Source: Pristionchus mayeri (Eukaryota > Nematoda > Chromadorea > Rhabditida > Neodiplogasteridae). From it: a stretch of 64,000 nt of DNA. The notes under the pieces were generated by a model. It did no database searches. It was not told where the DNA came from and worked only from the letters and a program-made list of their open reading frames with translations. Below, one piece after another: positions 45,901 to 57,805 of this stretch (positions are counted from its first letter, which is position 1; every line of letters starts with the position of its first letter). A program made the translations under genes and the position numbers. The stretch lies in NCBI GenBank assembly GCA_036245805.1, contig BTRK01000006.1, positions 11,874,365 to 11,938,364 on the forward strand, in the 5' to 3' direction.

Positions 45901-48900
45901 ATGATGATTTCTGGTTGGCGAGTACTCATACAAGCGCTCAACCATGACGCACTTCTGAATGAAAATTTACAGACTTCCGATTTCGGTCACGTGCAATAGC
46001 TCATTCGAAAGGGCATGAAATGCTGTATCAGAAACAAGAAGGAAACCAGAATCCATCAACGTTGACGTCAGATAGACTTCAAGATGTGAAATTTTCGATC
46101 ACTTTACGTAGATAACAGCTCTGAAACCCACAAAGATATCATTTGCGGATTCCAATTTTGAGATATATTATGTATTTTTCAATGCTGATTACGATGGAAC
46201 CTTGGTCGATGACAATTTCTGGTTTTCGAGTACTCATACAAGCGCTCAACCATGACGCACTTCAGAATGAAAATTTACAGACTTCCGATTTCGGTCACGT
46301 GTAATAGCTCATTCGAAAGAGCATGGAAAATTATGTCAGAATCCAGAAGTAAACCAGAATCCGTCAACGTTGACGTCAGATAGAGTGCGAGATTTGACCT
46401 TTTCGATCGCTTTTGGTAGATCACTATTCTGAAACCGAAGATATTAGGTTGGTCCATAAGTTTCTGACTTTTTATTTTTCATAATTTCTCCTGACCTATT
46501 TCGATTGCCTGCAATTCCTCTATAGTTTTAGTGACGTCATTAGTGGTGAAGTACCGTAAAACATTTACATTGAATATAGTGGTTATTGATCGCGAGAAAA
46601 TTAGTTTCATATCGAAGCTGCCGAAAATAGCGTTTTTCGGTGTTTTCGGTTGAGCTCAACTTCTCAAATATTTGAGACCTCCTGAATCTGCCCAACATTT
46701 ATGTAGTAGGGCAAGAGTTGCTTGTTCAGTTACGTAAACAACTCGGCCTTCATTGCGAGTGAGAAGAAAGAAACAGCAAAACTCGCTGATTTCAAAGTTT
46801 CAATTTCTACATCGCAGTTCCGAAATATCCTAATTACCTATTGCTTTATGAATCTGCTCATAAATATAAATATGTACTAAGATAGGAAGGTAGAAAATAA
46901 TGAGCCACTATTGAGCTCTCGAGGTCGATCTATACGAGTACAGTGCCAGAAAATATAAAACAAGCATTTCCAATTGGCGTAGTTTGTTGATTTGGCTAAA
47001 ATTTAAAGCGGGGATTCAGAGGGCCAGAACTTCCGAAGTGTCAAATTATATGTCCCTGTAATAGGCTTCTCAATAATCCATCGCTTTTGTCTCAATCACT
47101 TCTGCCCTTGGAGTTACGATCAATTGAAAAGTATTGAAAATCAAGAACGAAGTAGATTTTGACTGTGAATAGTGTCATCTTTGCTGATCGAATTGGCCCG
47201 ACATTGCATCGCATAAAAAGTATTCCCAAGCCTTCATCCACTATGCATAACCTTTAATTAATTGACTGAATGCGTTGGAAGGGGAACGTCAAAATGTCCG
47301 AACATGAAAATAGTCAGAAACTTATGGACCAACCTGATATAAGATATGATTTGTAGATTCCTATTATGAGAAATATAATGTATTTTTATTGCTGAAAAAA
47401 AAACTACGATGTTCTTGTGATTCAGTTAAAAAATATGAAAAATATAAACAGTTAAAAAACACAAATTATTCCACGGTTGTGATTATGAAAGTCAATCGAT
47501 ACTGCTTTGTTCGAGGGTACTCTTCGCCCTTCTCTCTCGGACATTTCCCCTCTCTTGGAGGCAGCTGGTGGTTCCGCGTTCGATAAACAATCGCTCTTCC
47601 CCTCCCCTTCTGCACTAGTATCAATGCCAACTCTCTCTCAGCGTTGATGGATCATGCTGTTATTACAGATTTTTGAACAAATTTTCAAGCTTTTTCGAAT
47701 GAGCTTTCACTCGATACCGGAATTTGAAGTTTTAAAATTTTCATTTTGGTAGCGCGCTTGTACGAGTATCTGCCAATCGGAATTCGCTACCGCACAGAGT
47801 TCCATCGTACTCCGCACTAAAAAATACAAAAACTCAACACAGGAATCCGCAAATCTTAGCCGGTTTCAGAATAGTGATCTACCAAAAGCGATCGAAATGG
47901 CCAAATCTCAATCTCTATCTGACGTCAACGTTGATGGATTCTGGTTTCCTTCTGGTTTCTGATATAACTTTTCATGCCCTTTCGAATGAGCTATTGCACG
48001 AGACCGAAATCGGAAGTCTGTAAATTTTCATTCAGAAGTGCGTCATGGTTGAGCGCTTGTATGAGTACTCGCCAACCAGAAATCGTCATCGACCAAGGAT
48101 CGATCGTAATCAGCATTGAAAAACACATAATATATCTCAAAATTGGAATCCGCAAATGATATCTTTGTGGGTTTCAGAGCTGTGATCTACGTAAAGTGAT
48201 CGAAAATTTCACATCTTGAAGTCTATCTGACGTCAACGTTGATGGATTCTGGATTCCTATGGGTTTCTATCATAACTTTTCATGCTCTTTCGAATGCGCT
48301 ATCACGCGATATCGAAATCCAAAATCTGAAAAATCGATTTTGGTAGATCAAAAATCGATATTTTGGGTCGCGCTTCCGGTTGAAAAGTTCTTTGCCCCCA
48401 GGGGTCACATTCCCCAAGTTTGATCTCCGGGCGACCATTTTGACCGAGTTGTGCCACACACACCCCAGTTCACTGCAGTCTTACGGAGAACGGGTTTTAA
48501 CATGGAACACCCGGTTAGCCTCTACCGTACCTGAGCGAGTTTAGACAGATCTTCGCAATTCTCCTCGTTAAAAAGATGGAAACAGACACGTTTCAGGGCC
48601 GGCCATGAAAGAGCTTCCCATCTGGAAATACAGTAAGATGCCAAAAGAGCTTTAAAAAAATAATATGTTTATGTGTTTGAACTTGTTCATTGTAAAAATA
48701 TTAATTGCTGAATAGTCTACAATTTTATCAGGTTTCATCGAAAACTATTTTAAAATTTAAATATGTGAAGTAGGCATGATTATATTTTTTACATGTGCTG
48801 AATCTGATGTAATTCCGTGTTGGCCATTACGAATATTTAATAACCTCGAAAAATATCGTTAAACAGTAAAATATCATAATCCTCAACCAATAGTTTAATG

Positions 48901-51900
48901 GATACAACACATGATGCACAAAAAGTAAATTATTGATACCTCAGCTCCTGGGTGAGTTCGACGTTCTCATTCTCACGTTTTTCGTTCTTCTGAATGTAGT
49001 CGGCAATGCTGAGACGATCCGTAGCCTGAAAATGAAAATCATGATTACCGTATTGTATGCCATCACATCATAAAGAAGGGACAATAAGCTTTAAAAGACT
49101 ACTTAAAATTTTGCTAGTAAGTTACTAGTAGTAACCGCTGAAAGAGATGAGCACTTACTCTACAGAGAGCATCCGTATCTCCCGAGCCAGCATCGATTGA
49201 TTGGACAATAGAGGATTCGACGGGAGGAGACTTCATTCCAGTTGGAAGATCCTCCTTGAATGAGATCTGAGTGGCGAGAGAAGACTCGCGAGGAAAAGAA
49301 ATCTAAAAAATATTCAAGCAAATTGACGAGTGTAATTACTCGATTAACGGGAAAACCTTACACTCTTTTACGCACTCTCTATCCCTCAATGAGGAACTCG
49401 CATTAAGTTTTTAAAATATGGTGCAAAATAATGTTAGTTAAGAGATATAATATTAGGTTGAGTAGAAAGTTCTGTCGCATTTTGAGGACCCATTTCAATA
49501 CTTTCGTTCTCAGTTCTTTGTCAAAAGCAGAAGCCCTATTTTTAAATTTAATGAGGTACGCAAGGGGACATTTTAGATATGATTTAGATTTGGTAATCAC
49601 TGCCTGTCTAAACGAGTTAAATCTAAACGTTCGTCAACGAGGGTTCATGTTTTCATGACACAATGATGTTCTTATTAATTTCTACTTTGACAACAAAGGT
49701 AGGTAAACATCAAATAGGGCATCCATATCAGGGACTTGTCCCTTCGCTACCGCTGTGCGAAGTTGGTTCGATACAGTCATCAATAAGCGGTTTAAAACGC
49801 ATTCTCCGTAAGAACGCAGTGAAAGGGTGAGATAGTGGCACAACTCCGGAAATTTTATCGCCCGGGGCTCAAACTTTCAGAATATGACCACTAGGGACCA
49901 ACAATCATCCAATCGAGAGTTGAAGCCAAACTATCGATTTTGACCTACAAAAATCGATAATTTCAAATTTTCGATTTCGACCTCGAGTTATATAGCATTC
50001 GAAAGAACTTGAAAAGTTATTCTAGAATCTACGTTTTCGTCGAAAATAAGATATCAGGAAGCCAGAAATCGATCAAAATGTGCAATTTTTCGCTCATTTG
50101 TTCATACATCGCCGGAACTACCCCTCTCAAAGTCACCTCCACCCTCCAGTTTCGACATATTTTGTGCCAAATGTATCGTAGAATACGAATAACTTATGAA
50201 ATCGCCATATTTTTAGTGACGAAGAACTGATAATATCGCTCGAAATGATAACTTCCGTAGATTTTTGAAGTTTCAGACCAATTATTCTTCACTGTTCACT
50301 AGTGATACGCTTCCAAATCGACATCTATATGCGGAGTTATTGAACATATATCAATAGTTTCCACCGCGTTGCAAATGTGTTTTTATGTTTCAAAAATCAT
50401 GATTTTCACCACCGAAAGCACAAATTTTCCTGTTGCTAACTCATCATTTCGAGATCATTACACGTGTTAGCTACACAAATAGTATAGTATGCATAGTCAT
50501 GAATAAGAATTGGTGACATAGACCTCCACCAATGTTTCGATGCTCCGATTTTTGACGGTCAAATATTGAAAATCGATTGTTTCGGAAATGCGAACAAGCC
50601 GTTTTTGAGTTAGACTGTGTGAATTCGTATAAGTTATACGTTGGGAAAAATGTTTCCAAAGCTAATGAATCATAATACAACGATAAAAGCACCAATATTC
50701 ATTTTTCTAAATTTTCCAACTTTTCGAAGGAGGAAAATTTCGATTTTTGAAAAATCTCGAAATGTGATTCGTTTTCGTCAATAACTGATGAATCTGCATG
50801 CGAAAATATTTTCCCAACGTATAACTTATAAGAATTCACACAGTCTAACTCAAAAACGGCTTGTTCGCATTTCCGAAACAATCGATTTTCAATATTTCTG
50901 GCTTCCTGATATCTTATTTTCGACGAAAACGTAGATTCTAGAATAACTTTTCAAGTTCTTTCGAATGCTATATAACTCGAGGTCGAAATCGAAAATTTGA
51001 AATTATCGATTTTTGTAGGTCAAAATCGATATTTTGGCTTCAACTCTCGATTGGATGATTATTGGTCACTAGTGGTCATATTCTGAAAGTTTGAGCTCTA
51101 GGCGATCATTTTGACGGAGTTGTGCCATACCCACTGCACTCTTACAGAGAATGCGTTTTAATCTAATTGATTAGATTCAGTCTGATGAATCAACATCTTC
51201 AGTCGCTAAGCGCCATCTTTTAGAAGCAGGCAATAGCCGCAACCCCATTATATTGGGTGTAACTACTCCATCATCAACCATGGGCTTTAATTGTTCCTAA
51301 GCGTGTGAAAATATGAAAAATATTTTCACGGCTGAAACAGGGATTCTCACAATATCACAATGATGAATGTGTCTCTGACTTCGCACCTTCTTCGAGGATT
51401 TTCCATTTGCCTAGGCAATGTTACTACATGGTGTGATTACTAAGTGGATTGCGCAAAAAATAAGCACAATTGATCACGTGATCTTGCAGCATGGTAGGCA
51501 GGATATCATTCCAAAGGCCGTTTTCGCTGTCTAAAAATTCCATTATTTTACCAAATAAGTCAAAAATCCATTGATTGAAACTAGCCCAAAACGTTGTGCA
51601 TGGATATAATGGTTATTGTCTTTGTTCACTACTGACATAATTTCAAGGTCCAACTCGAAAGGACCCATCCCGGAGGTGACATTTTCTAACTTTCCCTCCA
51701 CATGTCTTGCGCGGTCCCTATAAAAGTTTCACTTCCTGGGAAGGCCTGTTGTTGATGATACCTTCTACTACACTTATTTTATTCCTCGGTCATTGCACAT
51801 TTCAATCATCACTTGCTCGCAGCCCTATCTAACTTCTAAGATGGACGGCAAGTCAAAGATCACGAGTCATTGAAATGCAAATGATCAACTTATTCGAATC

Positions 51901-52261
51901 ATTGCTCCCAACATATTGCCAGTGAGATGCCCGTAACATCATTAATTTATAGCACGGGACTATCCATAGTATTCCTTAGAATATCTAAATGATGCACCCG
52001 ATTGAACCATAGTAGTAACCAAACGTGTAAATATAAAAAATACGACAAAACTTTCTACTCAACCTGATAACTGCTTTTAAACATATAGAAGAGAAATTTT
52101 ATCACATTTTAGTGGAAAACTTCAAAACAACAAATTCAAATTCTTATTGCGAAAACTTCAAATTGTGAACTTGCATCGGGAAACAATGCGAATCAGCTCA
52201 CCGTATCAGTTGGAGTATCGGACTGTCGTGTCTGCATCGAAGACTCGATTGGAGCTGGCAT
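42916..52261 (-). CDS. Gene B: F-box family protein, 11 exons, 381 aa, intact
   Basis: Exons: 52,202-52,261 (ATG; MPAPIESSMQTRQSDTPTDT), 49,159-49,302, 48,940-49,025, 48,531-48,621, 44,746-44,838, 44,510-44,665, 44,315-44,379, 44,078-44,191, 43,463-43,542, 43,119-43,237 and 42,916-43,053 (TAG). They total 1,146 bp and every join keeps phase. Residues about 97-150 look like an F-box: WEALSWPALKRVCFHLF, then EDLSKLAQVSTHYYSGVK. F-box proteins usually recruit substrates to SCF ubiquitin ligases. The C-terminal part, ending VCIEWNKKV, has the repeated-helix/strand look of nematode F-box-associated domains but I do not recognise a named one. Two introns hold mobile elements of 3.6 and 2.8 kb. Confidence 0.75.
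43577..43921. repeat. Short foldback in an intron of gene B
   Basis: GGAGTAGCAATATGGGAGTTG near 43,626 pairs with its inverse near 43,855. AGCATATATAAA pairs with TTTATATATGCT around a central loop at about 43,700-43,790. About 345 bp, no coding. Lies between exons 44,078 and 43,542. Confidence 0.65.
45184..46440. repeat. 308-bp tandem array, four units
   Basis: The word ATTATGTATTTTTCAATGCTG starts at 45,243, 45,551, 45,859 and 46,167, an exact 308-bp step. Units 2 and 3 are the most alike. An inverted single unit lies at about 47,890-48,230. No protein frame runs through. Confidence 0.9.
46444..47337. mobile_element. Non-autonomous mariner (894 bp)
   Basis: Termini TTAGGTTGGTCCATAAG and CTTATGGACCAACCTGA, flanked by TA at 46,442-46,443 and 47,338-47,339. 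No intact transposase frame. Inserted at the end of the 308-bp array. Confidence 0.85.
49453..52067. mobile_element. Decayed mariner carrying a foldback insertion
   Basis: Termini TTAGGTTGAGTAGAAAGTT and AACTTTCTACTCAACCTGA-like with TA at both sides (49,451-49,452; 52,068-52,069). Subtracting the foldback (about 49,795-51,165) leaves roughly 1,245 bp, the usual full mariner length. No open transposase frame is left. It is in intron 1 of gene B. Confidence 0.8.
49795..51165. repeat. Foldback family A (copy 2)
   Basis: Ends TTTAAAACGCATTCTCCGTAAG and its inverse. Inside, arms repeat TTCGAAAGAACTTGAAAAG and the ATCGATTTT words of copy 1. It lacks the 308-bp array. It lies inside the mariner at 49,453. 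Confidence 0.8.
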
Positions 52262-53704
52262 TCTAAAATGAAAACTTAATTCAGCTTTATAGAAGTACAT
52301 TAAATACAAAATTCACTGGTTTTGATTTTGGTACTTGAAAGTCTGAAAGATAAATTTCGCGGTGCCAAGAACTTGCGAGCTTCAATGGAATTAAGGTATT
52401 CCAACAACGCATTCAAACGTATTTAATCGTTAACAAGACAGCCAAACATTGAACACAAATCTTTATCATCGAACATTAAAAAAAACTTCCAATAAAGTAC
52501 GTGTGGGAATATCATTAAATCGATCACATGGAAAGAACAATTGAAAGGAGACTACAGATACATTGATATACTCAGCACCAGTTTTAGTCCACTCTAGGAT
52601 AAGGATGTAAGCACCGTAGAAAATTTGCACAGGTGCCTCCGTGAACTCGTGCTCATCACCGCCTCCCTCCTCGTCTTGCTCAAGAATCTTCACGTATTCG
52701 AACGAACCATTCGAAAGTCTCTGTAAAATAAATTCAAAAAGGAAAAAAAGCGGAAAATCAGGCTCTGTCCGGTTTGGGGGGACAAATGAGACTTGGGGGA
52801 CGCATATGAGAGTGTTTGCCTACGAATCGGGCAAATCCGGAAAGATCGGGCACAGCAAAAAAATGATAATTTCCTGAATATCTGATTTTTGGGGTTCTCG
52901 AGGGTGCTGAGGACGATAGGCAGAATCATTTTGCACAAGGAGCCCCCGTTCGCTTCAGAAGACGTAGCGTCGAAAACAGATTTCCCCGTTGTCTTCCCAA
53001 TTAATTCGTCGCGCGTGCTCGCTAAAATTAAGCTAAAATTATGTATAGTGCAGAATTTGAAGGCGATCACGCCTATGTATTTCATTTATCATAAATTTTA
53101 TTTATACAAAATATATAAGATTTAACTTTTTTGAATATCAGTTCTGAGCTTAGGAAATTAGGTCGATCTGACCGCTGTGATGCGCTGATTCTAAATCCAA
53201 ATTTTCATAAAATTAAACCTCTGGAACTCTTAGCAGCATTAATTATTGTGCCTCGATTTTGTGCCAAATCGACCCTTTCGCTCTTCCGCTAATCTCTCTC
53301 CTTCCATTGACCTTGTGCCCTCTGGCAGTCGCCTCCCCTGCCTCTCTCGCACAACCCCTGGCAGGTCAAAGGGAGAAGAGTCGATACTCGCACAAAATCA
53401 AGGCACAATAATTAATGCTGCTAAGAGTTCCAGAGGTTTATTTGGATGAAAATTTGGATTTGGAATCAGCGCATCACACCGGTCAGATCGATCTAATTTG
53501 CTAAGCTCAGAACTGAAATTTAAAAAAGTTTATTTTTGTAAACTTTGTAAAAATAAAATGTATGATAAATGAAATAGATAGGCGTGATCGCCTTCAAATT
53601 CTGCACTATTAATAATTTTAGCTTAATTTTAGCGAGCACGCGCGACGAAATAATTGGGAAGAAAAGGAAGAAAACTGTTTTCGACGCTTCTCAGCAGCAC
53701 TAGT

Positions 53705-53812
53705 GATGCCAAATCGGCGCGCGCTCTCCTCGTTTCGCACGCTCTCTCGCTCTGTTTGACCGGCGAGAGAGCGTGTGAAACGAGGAGAGCGCGCGCCGAT
53801 TTGGCATCACTA
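53705..53812. repeat. Near-perfect 108-bp GC-rich hairpin
   Basis: GATGCCAAATCGGCGCGCGC and its inverse flank an approximately 11-base loop (TCTGTTTGACC). The arms are about 49 bp with a single mismatch (GCACGC versus CACACGC). It is far richer in GC than its surroundings. Possibly a tiny MITE or the tip of a larger foldback. Confidence 0.75.
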
Positions 53813-55510
53813 CTCAGCACCCTCGAGAACGCCAAAAATCAGATATTCAGAAAATCGTCTTTTTTGCTGTGCCAGCCGCTGTTCGATTCTTACACAAACG
53901 CACTCATATATGAGACGAATGGTGAGAGAATTGCCTACTCCGCGGCGGTAGAAACCAAAATCATCATACCCGGATGAAAATTTAATGCAAAGTATTTCAA
54001 ATGATGCTCTTTCAAACTGCGTTGTCAGAATTTCGAGAACTGTCGTCATCTTCGAGATTCAGAAGGCCAAACTCGTGACACTCACTTTTCTGGGGTCAAA
54101 TCGAGAGCACTTAAACGACAATATTTCCGTTTAAAATGACGATAGAAAGTCGTTCTTTGTTTAGAAAGAAAACTAAGAACTTTCTCTACAACTTTTCTGT
54201 TGAACTTGTCATTGCTGGTGTACGTCCCAGTGAGGGGTGGTCGGGTCGACCAAAAATCGCGAAATTCTGGAAATCGGAAAAAAGTATACCAAGTCACTAC
54301 GCTCGATCAATTGTGCCTATGGGTGACTAACTTTACGCAAAAAATCTAAGAAATCGGAGGTGGTATAAAAAAAGGCGCTGTTTTTTGTCCGGTGGCCCCA
54401 AAAGTGGGTAACACGCGTGTTGCACAAGAATCGAATAAAATCAAGGGGTGGTTGGCACATATCTTGACCCATAGTTCTCATAGTTCTCGTTAAAATTAAA
54501 AATTTGCGACAAAGCGCGAAGCTATCTTGTGAGGGACCCTAAGGACTATCCAAAAATGGCTTTGACTCAATTTGGATATTTCCATTGTGCCAGAGTTTGT
54601 TCGAATCTTGGACGACACGCGTGGTAAACCCCCCCCCCCCAACATGATTTCAAAACGCCCAAGACTTCTATTAACAGCTAATGAGATCAAATAACTCGAA
54701 AGTCAATCAAAACAATATTTGAAATTGTTCCCCGACTAGTTGTACCACTTTCATTGGTCAAAAACTACAGTATGACGGGAAATTCAAAAATGTTGACTCT
54801 TATCAACCTTTGACGTGGGTGCAACTGAATTAAAATGGTTCCAAATAGTGTAGCCACATCCCTCGGAACCACTCAAATAAAGGGCGCATCGATAAATACG
54901 ATATTTCGTTAGAGGAATCCAGTGAACAGCGCTAAACTGAATTCCAGCTCAACATAGTCATACGGACCTGGCAGAAATGTAGAGCACGATGTGCTGAACA
55001 TTTTATCTGTTGAAAATGAGTCTCTATCTTTTCATTGAAGCACGCTACAGAGCCTAGAAGTTGACAGGAAACGGAGGAGGGGGCGCGCGGGAGAACGCTA
55101 AATGGAGGGAGGAGAGAGGGAGGTCAGGCGGCGAGAGCGGCAGACGGTTAAAGCGCGCGCTCTCGGTCGATTCTAGTCGATTTATATTCAACTTCTATGC
55201 TCTGTAGCGTGCTTCCATGAAAAGATAGAGACTCATTTTCAACAGATAAAATGTTCAGCACATCGTGCTCTACATTTCTAGCCATGAGCCGGGTCCGTAT
55301 GACTATGTTCAGCTGGAATTCAGTTTAGCGCTGTTCATTGGATTCCTCTGACGAAATATCGTATTTATCGATGCGCCCTTTATTTGAGTGGTTCCGAGGG
55401 ATGTGGCTACTATTTTGAATCATTTTAATTCAGTTGCACCTACATAAGAGTCAACATGTTGATTTTTGAATTTCCCGTCATACTGTAGTTTTTGAACAAT
55501 GAAAGTGGTA

Positions 55511-56758
55511 TTAGGTTGAACAGAAAGTCTTTATAAACTGTTTTGCTCGATCACTGCTCAGTGCACGAGACCTTTGGTGTTCCCTCGCCTCTAGTGAATA
55601 ACACATGACAAAGGGACTATGTGGTCAACAACTCCCCATTCCACGCCTTTCATTCTGCCACTAGTAAGACCACGATGTTTGTTCCCACGGCCTTGCACAT
55701 CCGCAACGTTCTGTTATTCGTATTCCTCTCTCACACTACAATGAAGGAATAGGAACGTCAGTTGGCTGAAGTGTACGATTCATATGCCACTCACTACCAG
55801 ACCATGCGCAATTGGTACCAACTCTTCGAGAAGGGGGACTTTTCCATGGATGATCATGACCGGTCTGGGAGGCCCCCCGTCTGGATTTGGATGCGCTACG
55901 GATCGTAGTGGAATTGGATCCTTTCCAAATACCCGCGACATGGCAGCCACACCTGGGTATCGCAAAGCACCATCGTAAAATGATTGGTCTCCATTGGCAA
56001 GAAGAAGAAGCTAGGCCGTTTCATACCCCACAAATTGACCCAAGACCAGTTTGACCACCGTGTCGACGATTCCCTTTCTCTACTCACTCATCACGCTGGA
56101 GATCGATGGTTGGACCGTCTCATAACAGGGGTCGAGAAGTGGGTCTGCTATGAGAATCACCATAGGAGGGCACAGTGGGTGGATGCCAATGAGACCCCAC
56201 AGGACGTCGCAAAGCCTGACCTTCACCCTATGAAAATCTTGCTCTCTGCCTGGTGGGGAGTGGATGGCCCGATTTACTGGGAGCTCCTACCCGAGAAGCG
56301 GATAATTACTGGATATGTCTACACTAAACAACTACGGAATCTCAAGAAGAAATTCGCACAATCTGCCCTGAACGGCAAGAAAGTGTACTATCAACACGAT
56401 AACGCCCGACCCCATGTTGCACGGCAGGTCAAGCAGGAGCTGTCCAAATACGGCTGGATGGTTCTCCCTCATGCACCGTATTCTCCTGGCTTGGCCCCTT
56501 CGGATTATTGGTTGTTCTCGGATCTGACCCGTCATCTCGATCAGAGATCCTTCACTTCCCATGGGGTGATCGAGGCCGCACTCAAGCAATATTTTGATTC
56601 GCGCCGAGATGGGTTCTATAAGGAGGGAATCCATAAGTTGCCTGAACGTTGGAGATTTGTCGTAGATAACAATGGTGCATACGTTTGATTTCGCTCTTGC
56701 GCTTTATTGTCAGAAGAAGGGATATAAAAAGTTTATAAAGACTTTCTGTTCAACCTAA
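55511..56758 (+). mobile_element. Full-length mariner (1,248 bp)
   Basis: Termini TTAGGTTGAACAGAAAGTC and GACTTTCTGTTCAACCTAA, flanked by TA (55,509-55,510; 56,759-56,760). The target is the middle of a foldback arm: joining the flanks restores the sequence complementary to about 54,740-54,790. Confidence 0.9.
55984..56688 (+). CDS. Mariner transposase, C-terminal 234 aa open, N-terminus broken
   Basis: The catalytic part of a mariner transposase. The second and third acidic residues are in HDNARPH and LAPSDYW with exactly 34 residues between them, the D34D spacing of mariners. The first aspartate, normally in TGDEKW, is valine here (ITGVEKWV). Upstream, the DNA-binding half is recognisable (HIRNVLLFVFLSHTTMKE) but interrupted by a stop at about 55,750 and further breaks. 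The enzyme would be inactive despite the long open frame. Confidence 0.9.
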   Translation: MVSIGKKKKLGRFIPHKLTQDQFDHRVDDSLSLLTHHAGDRWLDRLITGVEKWVCYENHHRRAQWVDANETPQDVAKPDLHPMKILLSAWWGVDGPIYWELLPEKRIITGYVYTKQLRNLKKKFAQSALNGKKVYYQHDNARPHVARQVKQELSKYGWMVLPHAPYSPGLAPSDYWLFSDLTRHLDQRSFTSHGVIEAALKQYFDSRRDGFYKEGIHKLPERWRFVVDNNGAYV

Positions 56759-57805
56759 TACAACTAGTCGGGGAACAATTTCAAATATTGTTTTGATTGA
56801 CTTTCGAGTTATTTGACCTCATTAGCTGTTAATAGAAGTCTTGGACGTGTTGAAATCATGTTGGGGGGTTAACCCACTTTTGGGGCCACCGGACAAAAAA
56901 CAGCGCCCTTTTTTATACCACCTCCGATTTCTTAGATTTTTTGCGTAAAGTTAGTCACCCATAGGCACAATTGATCGAGCGTAGTGACTTGGTATACTTT
57001 TTCCGATTTCCAGAATTTCGCGATTTTTGGTCGACCCGACCACCCCTCACTGGGACGTACACCAGCAATGACAAGTTCAGCAGAAAAGTTGTAGAGAAAG
57101 TTCTTAGTTTTCTTTCTTAACAAAGAACGACTTTCTATCGTCATTTTAAACGGAAATATGCTCGTTTAAGTGCTCTCGATTTGACCTCAGAAAAGTGACT
57201 GTCACGAGTTTGGTCTTCTAAATCTCGAAGATGACGACAGTTATCGAAATTCTGACAACGCAGTTGGAAAGAGCATCATTTGAAATACTTTGTGTTAAAT
57301 GTTCATCCGGGTATGATAATTTTGATGCTACCGCCGCAGAACCCCCTAAAATGGGTAATTCTCTTCAACGCTCTCTTTCTCTATGATTTTTATGGTAGTC
57401 CCATATTAGGATTGCTCACCACGAATTCTCAAAGATTTGGATATTACCGAGCAGGATCAAGAGTCTAATCATGATGCAAGATAGATCCTACTCGGTAATG
57501 GCAAATGACTACTCAGATAAGAGATCGGCACTCTGACAAAGTTCAATAAATTGCTCTAAATCTGGTTGTGCAGCGCTTCCATTTAGAGCGCAGCGACACG
57601 TTGCATCTGCGTAGCAAAAAGATCATATTCGAGTGAGATGCAATGTATAAAATTTCAAGGAACGTTTCATGAGATAACACATGATTTGTCACACCAGATA
57701 TCATTTGTCACCCAAAAACTTCATTTATCCTCCAATGCGGACAGAATCTCATTTGACCATTTGTCCCCCAAAATCGGACAGAGCCGAAAATAATATGTGA
57801 CTATA

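Larger units (their letters stand above)
44886..48505. repeat. Foldback family A (copy 1) with a tandem array and a mariner inside
   Basis: The ends read AAACCCGTTCTCCGTAAGACTGCAG and its inverse at about 48,480-48,505, and share ATTTTGACCGAGTTGTGCCA with copy 2 at 49,795. The left arm contains four tandem 308-bp units and the right arm about one. A mariner (46,444-47,337) sits next to the array. The whole element lies in the intron between gene B exons 48,531 and 44,838. Confidence 0.8.
52755..57790. repeat. Large nested foldback (family G)
   Basis: Ends GGCTCTGTCCG...GGGGGACAAATGAG and its inverse (CATTTGTCCCCC...CGGACAGAGCC). Inner arms pair across, e.g. GCGGCGGTAGAAACCAAAAT near 53,940 with the 57,310-57,340 region, and GAATTCCAGCTCAACATAG near 54,940 with its inverse near 55,310. 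A family C element (about 52,805-53,915) interrupts the left arm and a mariner (55,511-56,758) the right arm. It fills the last intron of gene D. Confidence 0.75.

Noticed and set aside
45184..46440. CRISPR-like array
   Set aside because: Units are 308-bp contiguous tandem repeats without spacers, in a eukaryotic intron.
53654..53977. 107-aa frame rich in ACETRRARADLA-like repeats
   Set aside because: It is the GC-rich hairpin translated through both arms.
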